Below, one piece after another: positions 49,245-58,405 of a DNA stretch of 64,000 nucleotides. Source of the DNA: Sipunculus nudus (Eukaryota; Annelida; Sipuncula; Golfingiida; Sipunculidae); assembly GCA_026874595.1 (NCBI GenBank), contig CM049307.1, positions 55,881,870-55,945,869 on the forward strand, given 5' to 3'. Positions within the stretch are counted from its first letter, which is position 1. Each line of letters opens with the position of its first letter. The notes beneath the pieces were generated by a model. It did not search any database, was not told where the DNA came from, and saw nothing but the letters and a program-made list of their open reading frames with translations. Position numbers and translations under genes: made by a program.

Positions 49245-49650
49245 CTAGAATTTCTTGGCACCACAGGTGCCATAGTATCCCCAGACAATTTATTCCCCCC
49301 CCCCCCCCCCCCCCGAAGAATAGGCCCCAATCTTCAGTGGAATATACCGACACTTGGCAAGTGACCATGGTTTCTTCCGTCTATCAACTTGAGAAACAAT
49401 ATTTTTTACCAAATATGGGAATATTCCAGGTCAAGGCCTCTCTTATATGAGAGGTCATGTATTTTGCTTATAATCAGACATGGATGTAAAAATCTATTGG
49501 CTAGAAGTTATCATGAGTTTTTGTGAAAATCTGACAAATCTTTGATAAGTTATCGTGGCAACACCAAAAGTTAACTGAGGGACTGAGAGACAGATGGACA
49601 GACCGTGGGTATACCATAATACTTCCCGTCATAGACTGGCATATAAAAAA
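49245..49650 (+). mobile_element. Helitron-like element, family D, short near-complete copy
   Basis: 5' CTAGAATTTCTT then hairpin GGCACC-ACA-GGTGCC and CATAGTATCC. A 20-base C run is at 49295-49314. Body includes GCAAGTGACCATGGTTTCTT; 3' end GTGGGTATACCATAATACTT then CCCGTCATAGACTGG and ATATAAAAAA. Near the 3' end, GAGGGACTGAGAGACAGATG-like words form the short-repeat zone. About 405 bp and non-coding. Confidence 0.65.
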
Positions 49651-50224
49651 AAGGGATGCAGGTTGGTTGAACAGAGTACAGAGTGAGAAGAAAAAATTAT
49701 TTTTGGGTTTGGCCTAATTACCAAGTTCTTTGAAAAACTGCACCCACTGACCTACCCCAGTAACTTCTATTAAAGAAAAAGTCAAAAGGACCATGGTTGG
49801 CATTTTCATCAAAGGAAAAAGTCCAAGTGATGTTGGCCTGTAATTCTATCAAAGAAGTAGTCCCAATGACCCTGGGCAGTGATTTCTGTCAAAAAAGTAG
49901 TCCCAGTGACCTCATCTTTGGAGTGCCTGGGTTAGGGGCCTCAGAACCAAAACTAAAGTACTCATACACCAAATAGCAAGGTAGTAGTGTCAGCAACCTC
50001 AGCTGGTTAATTATATGACACAGATAGCCCAGGTGCCCTTGGTTAACACTTTTTTTCAGTTACCGACTGAGTACTCTGAAAATTGTATTTATTGTAGGCT
50101 GTAGACACTCTCAAATAGAAGATTTTAAAGGTTTACCATGACTTCAATGCATCCAACCAAAAAACTTCAGGATTTATTTTACTGTTTGTGGCACAGTCTA
50201 TTGAATGAGGATGAAGGGAATCAA
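49651..50224. repeat. Degenerate short tandem repeat region
   Basis: AAAGTCCCAGTGACC-like words recur near 49783, 49818, 49859 and 49905 at ~40-45 bp spacing, in four diverged copies; the rest is not recognised. Confidence 0.4.
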
Positions 50225-50229
50225 ATTAT

Positions 50230-50735
50230 AATAAGAGCACCCAAAAGGTGCATGATGTGCCCATTGTATGTCTTGTGACCTCTGACCTTATTACATATAT
50301 GAGGATTTAATTCAGGACAGAAATAATGGGTTTATAAATATTCATTAGATAATTTGGTATGTCATCACAGTGCCACCAAAGTGTGGTGACCTATGACCTA
50401 ATTAAATATGCATGGATTGTGCTGGGAATGGAACTTCGGTTGGATATTATATTGGTTAATATTCCTGAGTTTCATCAAAATCCATCATGCTCCTGGTGTG
50501 TTATTGTGGTGAAACCACAAAGAAGCCTGGTGAACTCTGACCTCATTAAATATGTATGGATTTTGCCTAAAATCTATCTCAGGTGAGATAACCTGTTGGT
50601 TAGCAGCTATGGTGAGTTTTGTGAAAAAATCCATCTAAGCCCTGGTAAGTTACTTAGGTGACACTAAAAGTTAACTGACTGAGGGACTGAGGGTGTACCA
50701 TAGCATGTCTTATCATAGACAAGCTTATAAAAGTG
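50230..50735 (+). mobile_element. Helitron-like element, family D-related
   Basis: Begins near AGAGCACCCAAAAGGTGC. The core has about three ~130-bp units with GTGACCTCTGACCT..ATTAAATATG, and the 3' end is GGGTGTACCATAGCATGTCT + TATCATAGACAAGCTTATAAAA. Matches the element at 57430-58080. A related decayed unit in the opposite orientation lies at about 50870-51070. Confidence 0.6.
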
Positions 50736-52555
50736 TTATTATTAAGCCCTCTGAATTCAGCTTTATTTATATACAAACACTGTCATTAAGACACTGGTGC
50801 AATTTTAGTAGTTATATAAAGATTTCAGAATTATTTTAATGGAACTCACCATGAATATGTACCAGTTAAATATCTTGCCTGAGTTGGATACCTGGCAAAA
50901 TCTGTTCGTATTTAATTAGGTCAGAGGTCAACTTACATCTTTATGGTGTCACCACAATAACTTACAAGAAATTCTATGAATTTTTATCAAACTTGCTGTG
51001 AATGTTTACCATCAAAGTATTTCATCTGAGTTTGATATTCAGCTAATTCTTGGCATGTTAAAGAGGTGATAAGTGATTAGACTTATGGATAATTTTATAA
51101 CAATCATGACATATTATTCACTCATTGGGTATTAATAGGGTACCTTTGAACACAAATATTGTTACTTACATTAACTTCCCTTTTTGCTTCTCAGCGCCAT
51201 CCAGTATTCAAACTCTTAACAATTATAAATTTAAGATATGTATCTTTTCAATTAAACTTTAGCTTTAATCATATTTCAGCTCAATGCACTGAAACATAAA
51301 TATTCTCATTGATAATCCCCTAAAATGTACAAGAATATACACAGTTATTATCCAATTTTAATGCCTTAATCAAATGTTCTGTGTTTCACTAAATGAACAA
51401 AAGATCACGCAGAGATGCAATTGAGTTTTTACCAAAACTGATAATGCAGACATATTTTGAGGTACCCCATTGTTTTTAAGCTTTCATTTACTGATCTGCA
51501 AAAGCACTGTATAACAAATACCTGAAATTTCCCACTCGATGTACAAAATTGGCAAGTATTAGACTTTACAGATGAAGGCCCTCAGGTTAAAGGTGGGTTT
51601 CAAAGTGTGCTGTATGTGCGTATATGCATTAAGAAATAGGGTGTTTCCATGTATGTGTATATGCATATACAGCACAAATGGAGTCCAACCTTTAATCTGA
51701 GGGCCTTCAGCTGTATGCGTTAAATGGCACACTTATATATTTGTAAAGTGGATTGAGAAGGCCTTCCACAAATGATGGTGAAGTTACATCATGTAACCCT
51801 GAATTCCTGAGTTTACGCAGGCCCTTTGTGTGAAAATCGCTTCTGTGGCAATTATCACTAACATATGCACATATGCATATATACTGACACATTGAAACAC
51901 TCCAGTTACAAAATCATTTGAGTGATTTTTCACACATGTACCCATATACATGCACACATATTTTAATTTTTAAATATTTAAATTTTAATGTTTAATATGT
52001 TAAACTATAATTAGTCTTTAAGATGCCATATAACTACCTTCCAGTTTAAACAGTGATTTACTGTTTAACCTTTGTCCTCTTTTTGACATGACCTTGCAAC
52101 AACTTATCGATATACAGATCTCATTTTAGTTTTCACCAGAAATAGCACTCTTGGGGTGAAATATCAGCACATAAATGAGGTATAAAAATATCAAGCTGTC
52201 ACATAAAACATCAATTATCATGCACTTTGCTCATAACATACTCTGGTCAAAAAGATATCTACAGTGGCATTTACAGTAATAATACATTCAAAGACTTTGC
52301 TTAATTTTTTTTTTACGACATATGGAGGCCTATACATGGAATGGAACTTTTCTCATTTGTGAGGGAGCTGATGCTTGCCTCTCCTAACTGGAGTCAAAGT
52401 GATCAGCTTGAACTCTGACTTTTTTATACAATTCTATAACAAATGTTGATTGTTCACTGGATAATAAGACAGCCAAGAGAACAGGAAACTGAAGTAAAGG
52501 TGAAGGTTGGGGTTAATAGTCTGAAATCACCAACGATGTCAGTCACATCCGACAA
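50736..52555. other. AT-rich intronic sequence
   Basis: Contains a decayed inverted family D-like unit (about 50870-51070). At 51576-51720 an inverted pair, GATGAAGGCCCTCAGGTTAA near 51571 and TTAATCTGAGGGCCTTCAGC near 51691, suggests a small inverted-repeat element. No coding signal. Confidence 0.4.
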
Positions 52556-52559
52556 CGAC

Positions 52560-52870
52560 TTTACACTTCCTGGTCTTTCAGGCCTTTTCATTCTTGTATC
52601 ATTCTTGGTACCCTTGGGAGCATACAACCCAAGCAGCCATATCAGGTGCGAAAGATTATTCTTCTACATTTGCCTGCCACTCTGACCAATACCCATTCAC
52701 TCCTGGGTCAAGAGAGCGCTCCTTTGTGGTAAAGACTTTACCAGGAGTCTCAGAGCAGCCTTGTGGTAAAGACTTTGCTAGGAGTCTTAGCGCAGGTGGT
52801 CAGAACCTACTACCTTGCAGTCACAAGTCCAGGGCACTATCCATTATGCCACCACGCTCAAGTGGTGAGC
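52560..52870 (-). mobile_element. tRNA-derived SINE, minus strand (family 3), beside a CEP112 exon
   Basis: On the minus strand the head reads GTGGTGGCATAATGGATAGT then GCCCTGGACTTG (A box TGGCATAATGG) with B-box-like GTAGTAGGTTCTGACC. The body carries a duplicated block, TTGTGGTAAAGACTTT..AGGAGTCT, near 52724 and 52761. Its head lies about 30 bases beyond the donor of the exon at 52901-52990, in the same orientation as the gene. The A-rich tail was not clearly found. Confidence 0.6.
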
Positions 52871-52900
52871 TGGTCGGTAAAAAAAAAGATTCTGGCTTAC

Positions 52901-52990
52901 CTTCTCTTCATACTCTTGTTTTTGCTGGCCAAATTTCCTCTCCAGTGCCCTGACCTTTGACTTTTGACCTTCTATTTCTTGTTGTAAAGT
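52901..52990 (-). CDS. CEP112: CEP112 orthologue, internal coding exon (third of four visible)
   Basis: This 90-nt exon has an acceptor TTCCAAACAG and a strong donor GTAAGC, and is phase 0 on both sides. Its 30 codons read TLQQEIEGQKSKVRALERKF then GQQKQEYEEK, an uninterrupted charged coiled coil. It aligns without gaps to human CEP112 VLQDELENRSNQVRCAEKKL (recalled). The frame continues exactly into the exon at 4464, so the 48.4-kb gap between them is most simply one intron. A minus-strand tRNA-derived SINE ends about 30 bases beyond the donor. Confidence 0.9.
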
Positions 52991-54547
52991 CTGTTTGGAA
53001 TGAAAATTATAAAGTAAATCACAGTTAAGGGCTACTTAAAATTATATAATAGATTCCAACAATAATAACTATTAAATATAATAGTTAACACTTTCAGTAA
53101 TGCTTTGATTTAGCTTAGGAGGTGTGCTCTGTGGCAATACAGTGAAATGCAGTCATTTTAAAAGTGTTTTCAGAAAATGACTTGATACACAGATATTTGG
53201 TTTGTCTTAATAAAGGAGCTAGTTATGTCAGTTAATATGATGCATGCCTCAAAAAGATCTTTTCTCCTTTTTTTTAAAGCAGACATTTGGTACTATACAC
53301 TGAATTATTATGGTGAAAACAAATGAAATTGCATGTTTTCTTAGTTCTTTGTGTACTGTCACTTCCAAAAAATTGTTGACTTCAATCAAGACTTGCTTCA
53401 CAATACTTATTCATAACTAGAAAATGGGCAGTCAACAAATGACTAAGTGTATCTGCCAAATCACAGAGGCATGGGTAAAGTAAGGCATTGAATGTTCCTG
53501 ACATGACATGACTCAAAATTTGTGGCATCAGTGATGCCAATTACGCTCCTAATAAATGTGCAATTTTCACCAAAAATGGATTTACAGATGGATACACCAT
53601 GCAAAATTTCAGGCCGAAACAACAATCCACTCCTGAGAAAAGGAGTCACTGCATCAATGTATTGTACAAAAACAGGATGTAGGTGGTACCACCTGTCTGG
53701 TCTATGAGAAAACTTTCCAAGATTGAAGAACATGCAAAATTTCAGACTGATACATCCATCCACTTCTGAGATAGGAGCGCCAAAATAAATGGACAGATGG
53801 ACCCTACATAAAAAAATCACAGATTGCCCCACCGGTCTTGAATACGAGATGGAGGAATCAAAGATCTATGGACATGCACAATTTCAGGCCAATATGGCAA
53901 ACCACTCCTGAGAAAAGGGCACCAATGTATTATACAAAAACAGGGAGGTAGGTGGCACCACCTGCCTGGTCTATGAGAAAACTCTCCCAAATGGATGAAC
54001 ATGCCAAATTTTTAAACCAATACATTGAACTACTCCTGAGATATGAGCAATTTTCACTGTAAGCAATTGTAAGGATGAATGCTACATGTAAACAAATGCA
54101 GATGGCCCCAAATTTTGAGGAAGAGATTAAGGTATCCAGGATCTGTGGATATGCACAATTTCAGCCCAATACATTTAACCTATCACTAAGACAAACAGAT
54201 GGCAAATGCATGGATGGACACTACGCAGAAATCATTGTAGGTGGAGTCACAAGTCATAAGTACAAGATGGAGGAATCCAAGATCTATGGACATGCACAAT
54301 TTCAGCTCAGTACTTGAACCACTCCTGAGCTATGGGCTGTTATGATACTGCAAAGAAAGGATTGCAGGTGGCCCCACCTGTCTCTGTTAGATACATCTTA
54401 ATCAGTGAGGGAATAACTATGTTGGGTTTCATAAAGATTGATCCAAAGGTCTTGGAGGAATTCTCTGGAAATGAACAAGGTGCGATGGAGCCCTGTGAAA
54501 ACACAGTATCCAAAAACTCTGTTTTGGAAGATTCAAATAATACTGAC
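52991..54547 (-). other. CEP112: CEP112 intron (1557 bp, phase 0) mostly occupied by a Helitron-like element
   Basis: Donor GTCAGT at the right end and acceptor AACAG at the left end. About 1.1 kb (53417-54541) is the element described separately; 52991-53416 is AT-rich and shows nothing recognisable. Confidence 0.8.
53417..54541 (+). mobile_element. Helitron-like element, family B-related, inside a CEP112 intron
   Basis: 5' CTAGAAAATGGGCAGTC; core units with GTAGGTGGTACCACCTGTCT, CATGCAAAATTTCAG and CTCCTGAGA (about three to four units of ~270 bp). The 3' end is CAGTATCCAAAAACTCTGTT then TTGGAAGATTCAAATA at about 54508-54541, a decayed form of the family B terminal hairpin. It lies antisense to the gene and its end falls 7-10 bases from the splice donor of the exon at 54548. 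Core units are closest to those in the element at 9062. Confidence 0.7.
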
Positions 54548-54644
54548 CATAGTTGTGTGTGCATGTTGGTGTTTGAGCTTTCTTCTTTCCTCCTCAAAGC
54601 GAGAGCTGACATCAGCCATCTGTTGATCATGGTACTCATGTTGC
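54548..54644 (-). CDS. CEP112: CEP112 orthologue, internal coding exon (second of four visible)
   Basis: This 97-nt minus-strand exon starts after CTTTCTGTACAG and ends at ATG followed by donor GTCAGT. Its first base G completes an Arg codon, then 32 codons follow, including DVSSRFEEERRKLKHQH. It is strongly charged coiled coil and aligns without gaps to the human stretch DVRQKFEDEKKQLIRDN (recalled). The intron before it is phase 2 and only 1011 bp; the one after it is phase 0 and 1557 bp, most of which is a Helitron-like element ending about 7-10 bases from this exon's donor. Longer open frames overlapping the exon on both strands (54332-54762) are shadows in other frames: their peptides match nothing and cross the splice sites. 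Confidence 0.9.
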
Positions 54645-55655
54645 CTGTACAGAAAGTATAGTAAAGTACTACAGATGGTGATATATAAGTCCATACAACA
54701 ATACATAACTGATGCCAGATAATAACACTGAGAGCTTTTGAAAGAATTGATATGTCTAACAATTCTCTGACAAGAATTGGTATAATTACAAATATCTGTT
54801 AAATAAATACACTCCTCATGCAGCTGTTATACACTGCAGTCATTCCAGATCTCCTTCGTTTAAACCGCTGCCTTATTTAGCACATTCTTCATTTGGCTTG
54901 ACACAAGGGCTGATACAGGGGAAGAATCAGATTAAAAAGAAAACGAGTGTCATCGATTTAAAACTTGGAGTTGGATGAACAATGAAATACCATACTCACA
55001 TTGGTCTGATTAAAATTGTTTATCCTGTGTAAGCCTTGGTGCTGAGACCTGGAGAATCTTGTGATACAAAGCAGCAGTTGAAACAAAGGAGTTTTGGAAT
55101 GACCGCAATGTATAACCCCTCATTAGGTGTGTAGCAATTATAGCAATTATATTTATGCATAAACATTATGAGAGTTTTAAGATATTCTAAAACAATATTA
55201 TGTAAATGAAAAGTTATTAAGTCAATGAGATTTATCATCTATCATTGCTTTACCATGGTTAAAGGAGCAGTTATAACATAACTTGACATACGCTTGTCAT
55301 TTTAAAATTATCAACATTTTATCAGTAATTGTCAAGCAAACCCTGGTATAGAATCTAGATACTGAAATTTTTTTAATAATTCAAACCTTAGCAAATAACT
55401 GATATCAACAGTTCTTTCTTAAACTCACCCTACAAAATACTATAAGAGTCAAGAAAACCATAAGAACTAGTCTAATAATTAATGTATTTTTTATAAAGGG
55501 AACAGCATCAGACATTTGTCTATTAAGGGGAAATGTATGCCACAGACAAGTTCAATACCAAACACATCGAAATATGAGCAGAGAACAAGACAAGACAGGG
55601 CAGTATAGTACAGGTCTAAATATGAGCAGAGAACAAGACAGGACAGTATACAGAC
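54645..55655 (-). other. CEP112: CEP112 intron (1011 bp, phase 2)
   Basis: Donor GTCTGT, acceptor CTGTACAG. The sequence is AT-rich. Near the donor there is a short duplication: the words atgagcagagaacaagaca at 55573 and again at 55622. No mobile element was recognised. Confidence 0.75.
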
Positions 55656-55708
55656 CTTGATGCTTCCTCTTTGAGCTGCTGGATGGTATTCTGAAGCTCC
55701 TCAATGCT
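55656..55708 (-). CDS. CEP112: CEP112 orthologue, internal coding exon (first of four visible)
   Basis: On the minus strand this 53-nt exon runs from an acceptor (pyrimidine-rich tract then TTTAAG) to a donor GTCTGT. It encodes SIEELQNTIQQLKEEAS plus the first two bases of an Arg codon (AG), so the following intron is phase 2; the preceding intron is phase 0. The peptide is heptad-like coiled coil and matches human CEP112 IIAELQTTISSLKEENS as I recall it. The split codon is completed exactly by the first base of the next exon at 54644. A second AG two bases further in could serve as an acceptor but would break the phase. CEP112 is a coiled-coil centrosomal protein known from centrosome proteomics and linked in mammals to sperm head-tail attachment; its role here is inferred from homology. 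Earlier exons are not in the window. Confidence 0.86.
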
Positions 55709-57425
55709 CTTAAATACACAAAAAAAGTAAACCATAACATCATGATAAAATCACCCTGATATGTTCATGAGCCATACAACTTAAATACTGTTTGTCTACT
55801 TATGTATACCTACATGGTGTAGGTTTTTCACATATAAAAATACAATTAAGACAAAATTTTATTTAAAAAAATAATAAATAAATAATTTTACAGCAAAAGG
55901 TTGTTGTAATGTAAAGTCTTTAAACTGGGACCTGTTCAACAAGGCTACTCATGAAGAAAAACCATGTACATGTCACATTAAATGAAAGAATCGGAAAAAG
56001 TGGAGGAATGGGCAATCTCATGCACAGTTTTCTGACAAGATATACAAACTATGGCTGGCTTCATATTTGCAGGGGATAAAATTTCGCCAATTCCACACCA
56101 TCATTGTTTCACAGGAGTTATATTTTCACGATTTTTTGCCCATAGTGTTAACAACACAGAGTATATCGGACAAAACTAATATGAATTAGTTATATCAAAT
56201 ATTCTGTAAGCGAATCCTAAAAAGTGGATAATGACTCAAGGCATCATTGAACAAGTGGAAATTGTTCATTATTGGCAGATTATTTGAAACATTTGATATA
56301 ATTTATCAAAGCAGTCTTTGATTGAATGGTACCATACCAGAAAAATTATTATCTATATATCAATATTTTGTTTTACGCCTTCCTTTCGACAATGGGGCCT
56401 CTTATTCATGAGGATTTTTACTTTTTGCGATACTTTCCCATTCCGGCAAATTAGAAACCCTCGTTAACAAAAGGCAACCAGTCCACAGTATATACTAGAA
56501 AGGTAGTCTGTCACCATGTATATACCACCACCACATATGTGCCACTAAAGAAGAATATCAACTCCATAGTTGCATCAAAGGGCAGCTTTGCAGACTAGAA
56601 CAAAGGCCCCATATGACATAAATTCTATGGGCTAGGACAAACACCTGGGTTGCTTAATCTCACAAAAGTAAAGTATCCTTTGAATTAAAACATATTATGG
56701 TGATCCAGATTATCTCCAAACTTTATAGATTATACCTTTGGTGTTACCCTCACCCAAAAAATAAATTTCATAAAAAATGTTCATAACTTTTTAGTTGATT
56801 ACAGAAAAAAAACAACCAAATCAACAATAATTAAAAATAACTCACAAACGACCATGAAACTATAAAAACCCGTCCCTGGAAGAGGTATGATTAGTTTTAT
56901 TAAAAATGTCTGAAAAACATACACATACAGGTGGACAAAATGGAATAATATTGTGATGGTAATGTTTAAAATGTTTAGGCCACTGGCGTGTTGCATATTG
57001 TCCTGCCACCTGGTAACTTTTACAAGAACTATAATGTTGGTCTCTTGGATTTTTTGAAAATATTGGTTTACTGTACTGCCATCTTCTGGCAATTGTAAGA
57101 ATCCGGACATAAGTTTTTGCTGTCATTCTGAAGATTAATAAGGAGGAAAACCCAGAAACTTCTTTTTTTTTTAGTATTAGAAAAATGTATTTATTAACCA
57201 TAATTTGAATTGTATGCCAATTAGTCATAATCTATCATTTAATGTTAACATAACTGTGGCTGCACCATGTATATTTCATGTCTAAACTGATAAAAAATGG
57301 AAAAAAAAGTAATTTATATTTTTTTAAGGAAAAAACCCAAAGATTTCATAGATCATAAACATCTGAGAAAGGTTGTTTTTATTCTTATATTTAACTCACT
57401 GGGCATCTCTGAGGCAAAAGCAAAT
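55709..57425. other. CEP112 intron sequence, no element recognised
   Basis: AT-rich. The next upstream CEP112 exon was looked for here and not found. Minus-strand frames at 56799-57228 lack splice signals or coiled-coil character. Confidence 0.4.
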
Positions 57426-57429
57426 TATA

Positions 57430-58085
57430 AGACAACCAGAGCACTGCAAATGGTGCATAATACACTTGTTGCGTATCTGGTGACCTCTGACCGCATTAAA
57501 TATGTGCAGTTTTTGCTGAGAATGTAATTCAGGTTAGAAACTCTATCAAGAAATATGTATAATGATTTTTGGAGAGTCACCTTGGTGCCACCAAATTCTG
57601 GTGACCTCTGACCTCATTAAATATGTGCAGTTTTTGCTGAGAATGTAATTCAGGTTAGAAACTCTATCAAGAAATATGTATAATGATTTTTGGTGAGTCA
57701 CCATGGTGCCAACAAAGTCTGGTGACCACTGACCTCATAAAATATGCCCGCATTTTGTTGGAAATTGAACCTGGGTGAGATATCAATTGATTAATATTTC
57801 TGTCGAGTTTGATCAAATCCATCATAATCATCCTAAAGATATAATGGCAACACCAAAAAGTAGCCAGGTAACTTCTTACGTTATTAAAATATGTGGATTT
57901 TGCCCATAACAGAAATTGGGCGGGGTAATCTATTGGTGAGTAGTTATGGTGAGTTTCGTGAAAACCCATCAAAGCCCAGGTAAGTTATTGCGGCAACACT
58001 AAAAGATTATGGACGGACGCAAAGACAGATAGACAGACAGATCATGGGTATACCATAATATGTCCCGTCATAGAGCAGTGCAAGT
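57430..58085 (+). mobile_element. Helitron-like element, family D-related
   Basis: Starts near AGAGCACTGCAAATGGTGC. Three ~125-bp core units follow (GGTGACCTCTGACC at about 57479, 57600 and 57721; the first two are nearly identical, including TATGTGCAGTTTTTGCTGAG). Then a (GACAGATA)-like zone and the 3' end ATGGGTATACCATAATATGT + CCCGTCATAGAG at about 58045-58075. Confidence 0.6.
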
Positions 58086-58405
58086 TTACAGAGGTTAATA
58101 TTTGTTTCAAACTTTGATCTCCTGACAACTGTGATTTGATTAGATTTGAGCTGTCATATGCTGGCTATGTAAAACTGTTATTTAAATACCTTAAGTAATA
58201 GTGCAGGCGCAAATGTTCAGAAATGAGTTCCTGTAGGCATTTTCTGAGAAAGCATGATACATATCCAGCCAGTTAAATAATATCATAAAGAAGTAGAAAA
58301 ACACAGGTGGCAGTGTGGTATCCATGTTTGAGTCAAGATGGCAGCCATATTTCAATTTGGCTGTCTTGTGGTAATGCAAAATCTTATTTTTGGCATAAAC
58401 AGTGA

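Larger units (their letters stand above)
4465..52900 (-). other. CEP112: CEP112 large intron (about 48.4 kb, phase 0)
   Basis: The flanking exons encode residues that are adjacent in the human protein, with no residues missing, so no constitutive exon is expected here. The intron contains most of the repeats listed separately: Helitron-like elements, SINEs, MITEs, two ~2.2-kb minisatellites and a LINE end. No nested gene was recognised on either strand. An alternative or cassette exon cannot be excluded without transcripts. Confidence 0.75.

Noticed and set aside
52443-52960. Overlapping plus-strand frames of 65-119 codons beside the exon at 52901
   Set aside because: They lie in the antisense of a SINE and of the exon, with no recognisable domain.
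54332-54762. Longer open frames (109 and 140 codons) over the CEP112 exon at 54548
   Set aside because: They are in other frames than the exon, have no homology, and run through the splice sites.
58191-58260. Possible upstream CEP112 exon reading KCLQELISEHLRLHYYL
   Set aside because: Splice-like signals are present but the peptide does not match the expected CEP112 stretch before the 55656 exon, and the donor is weak.
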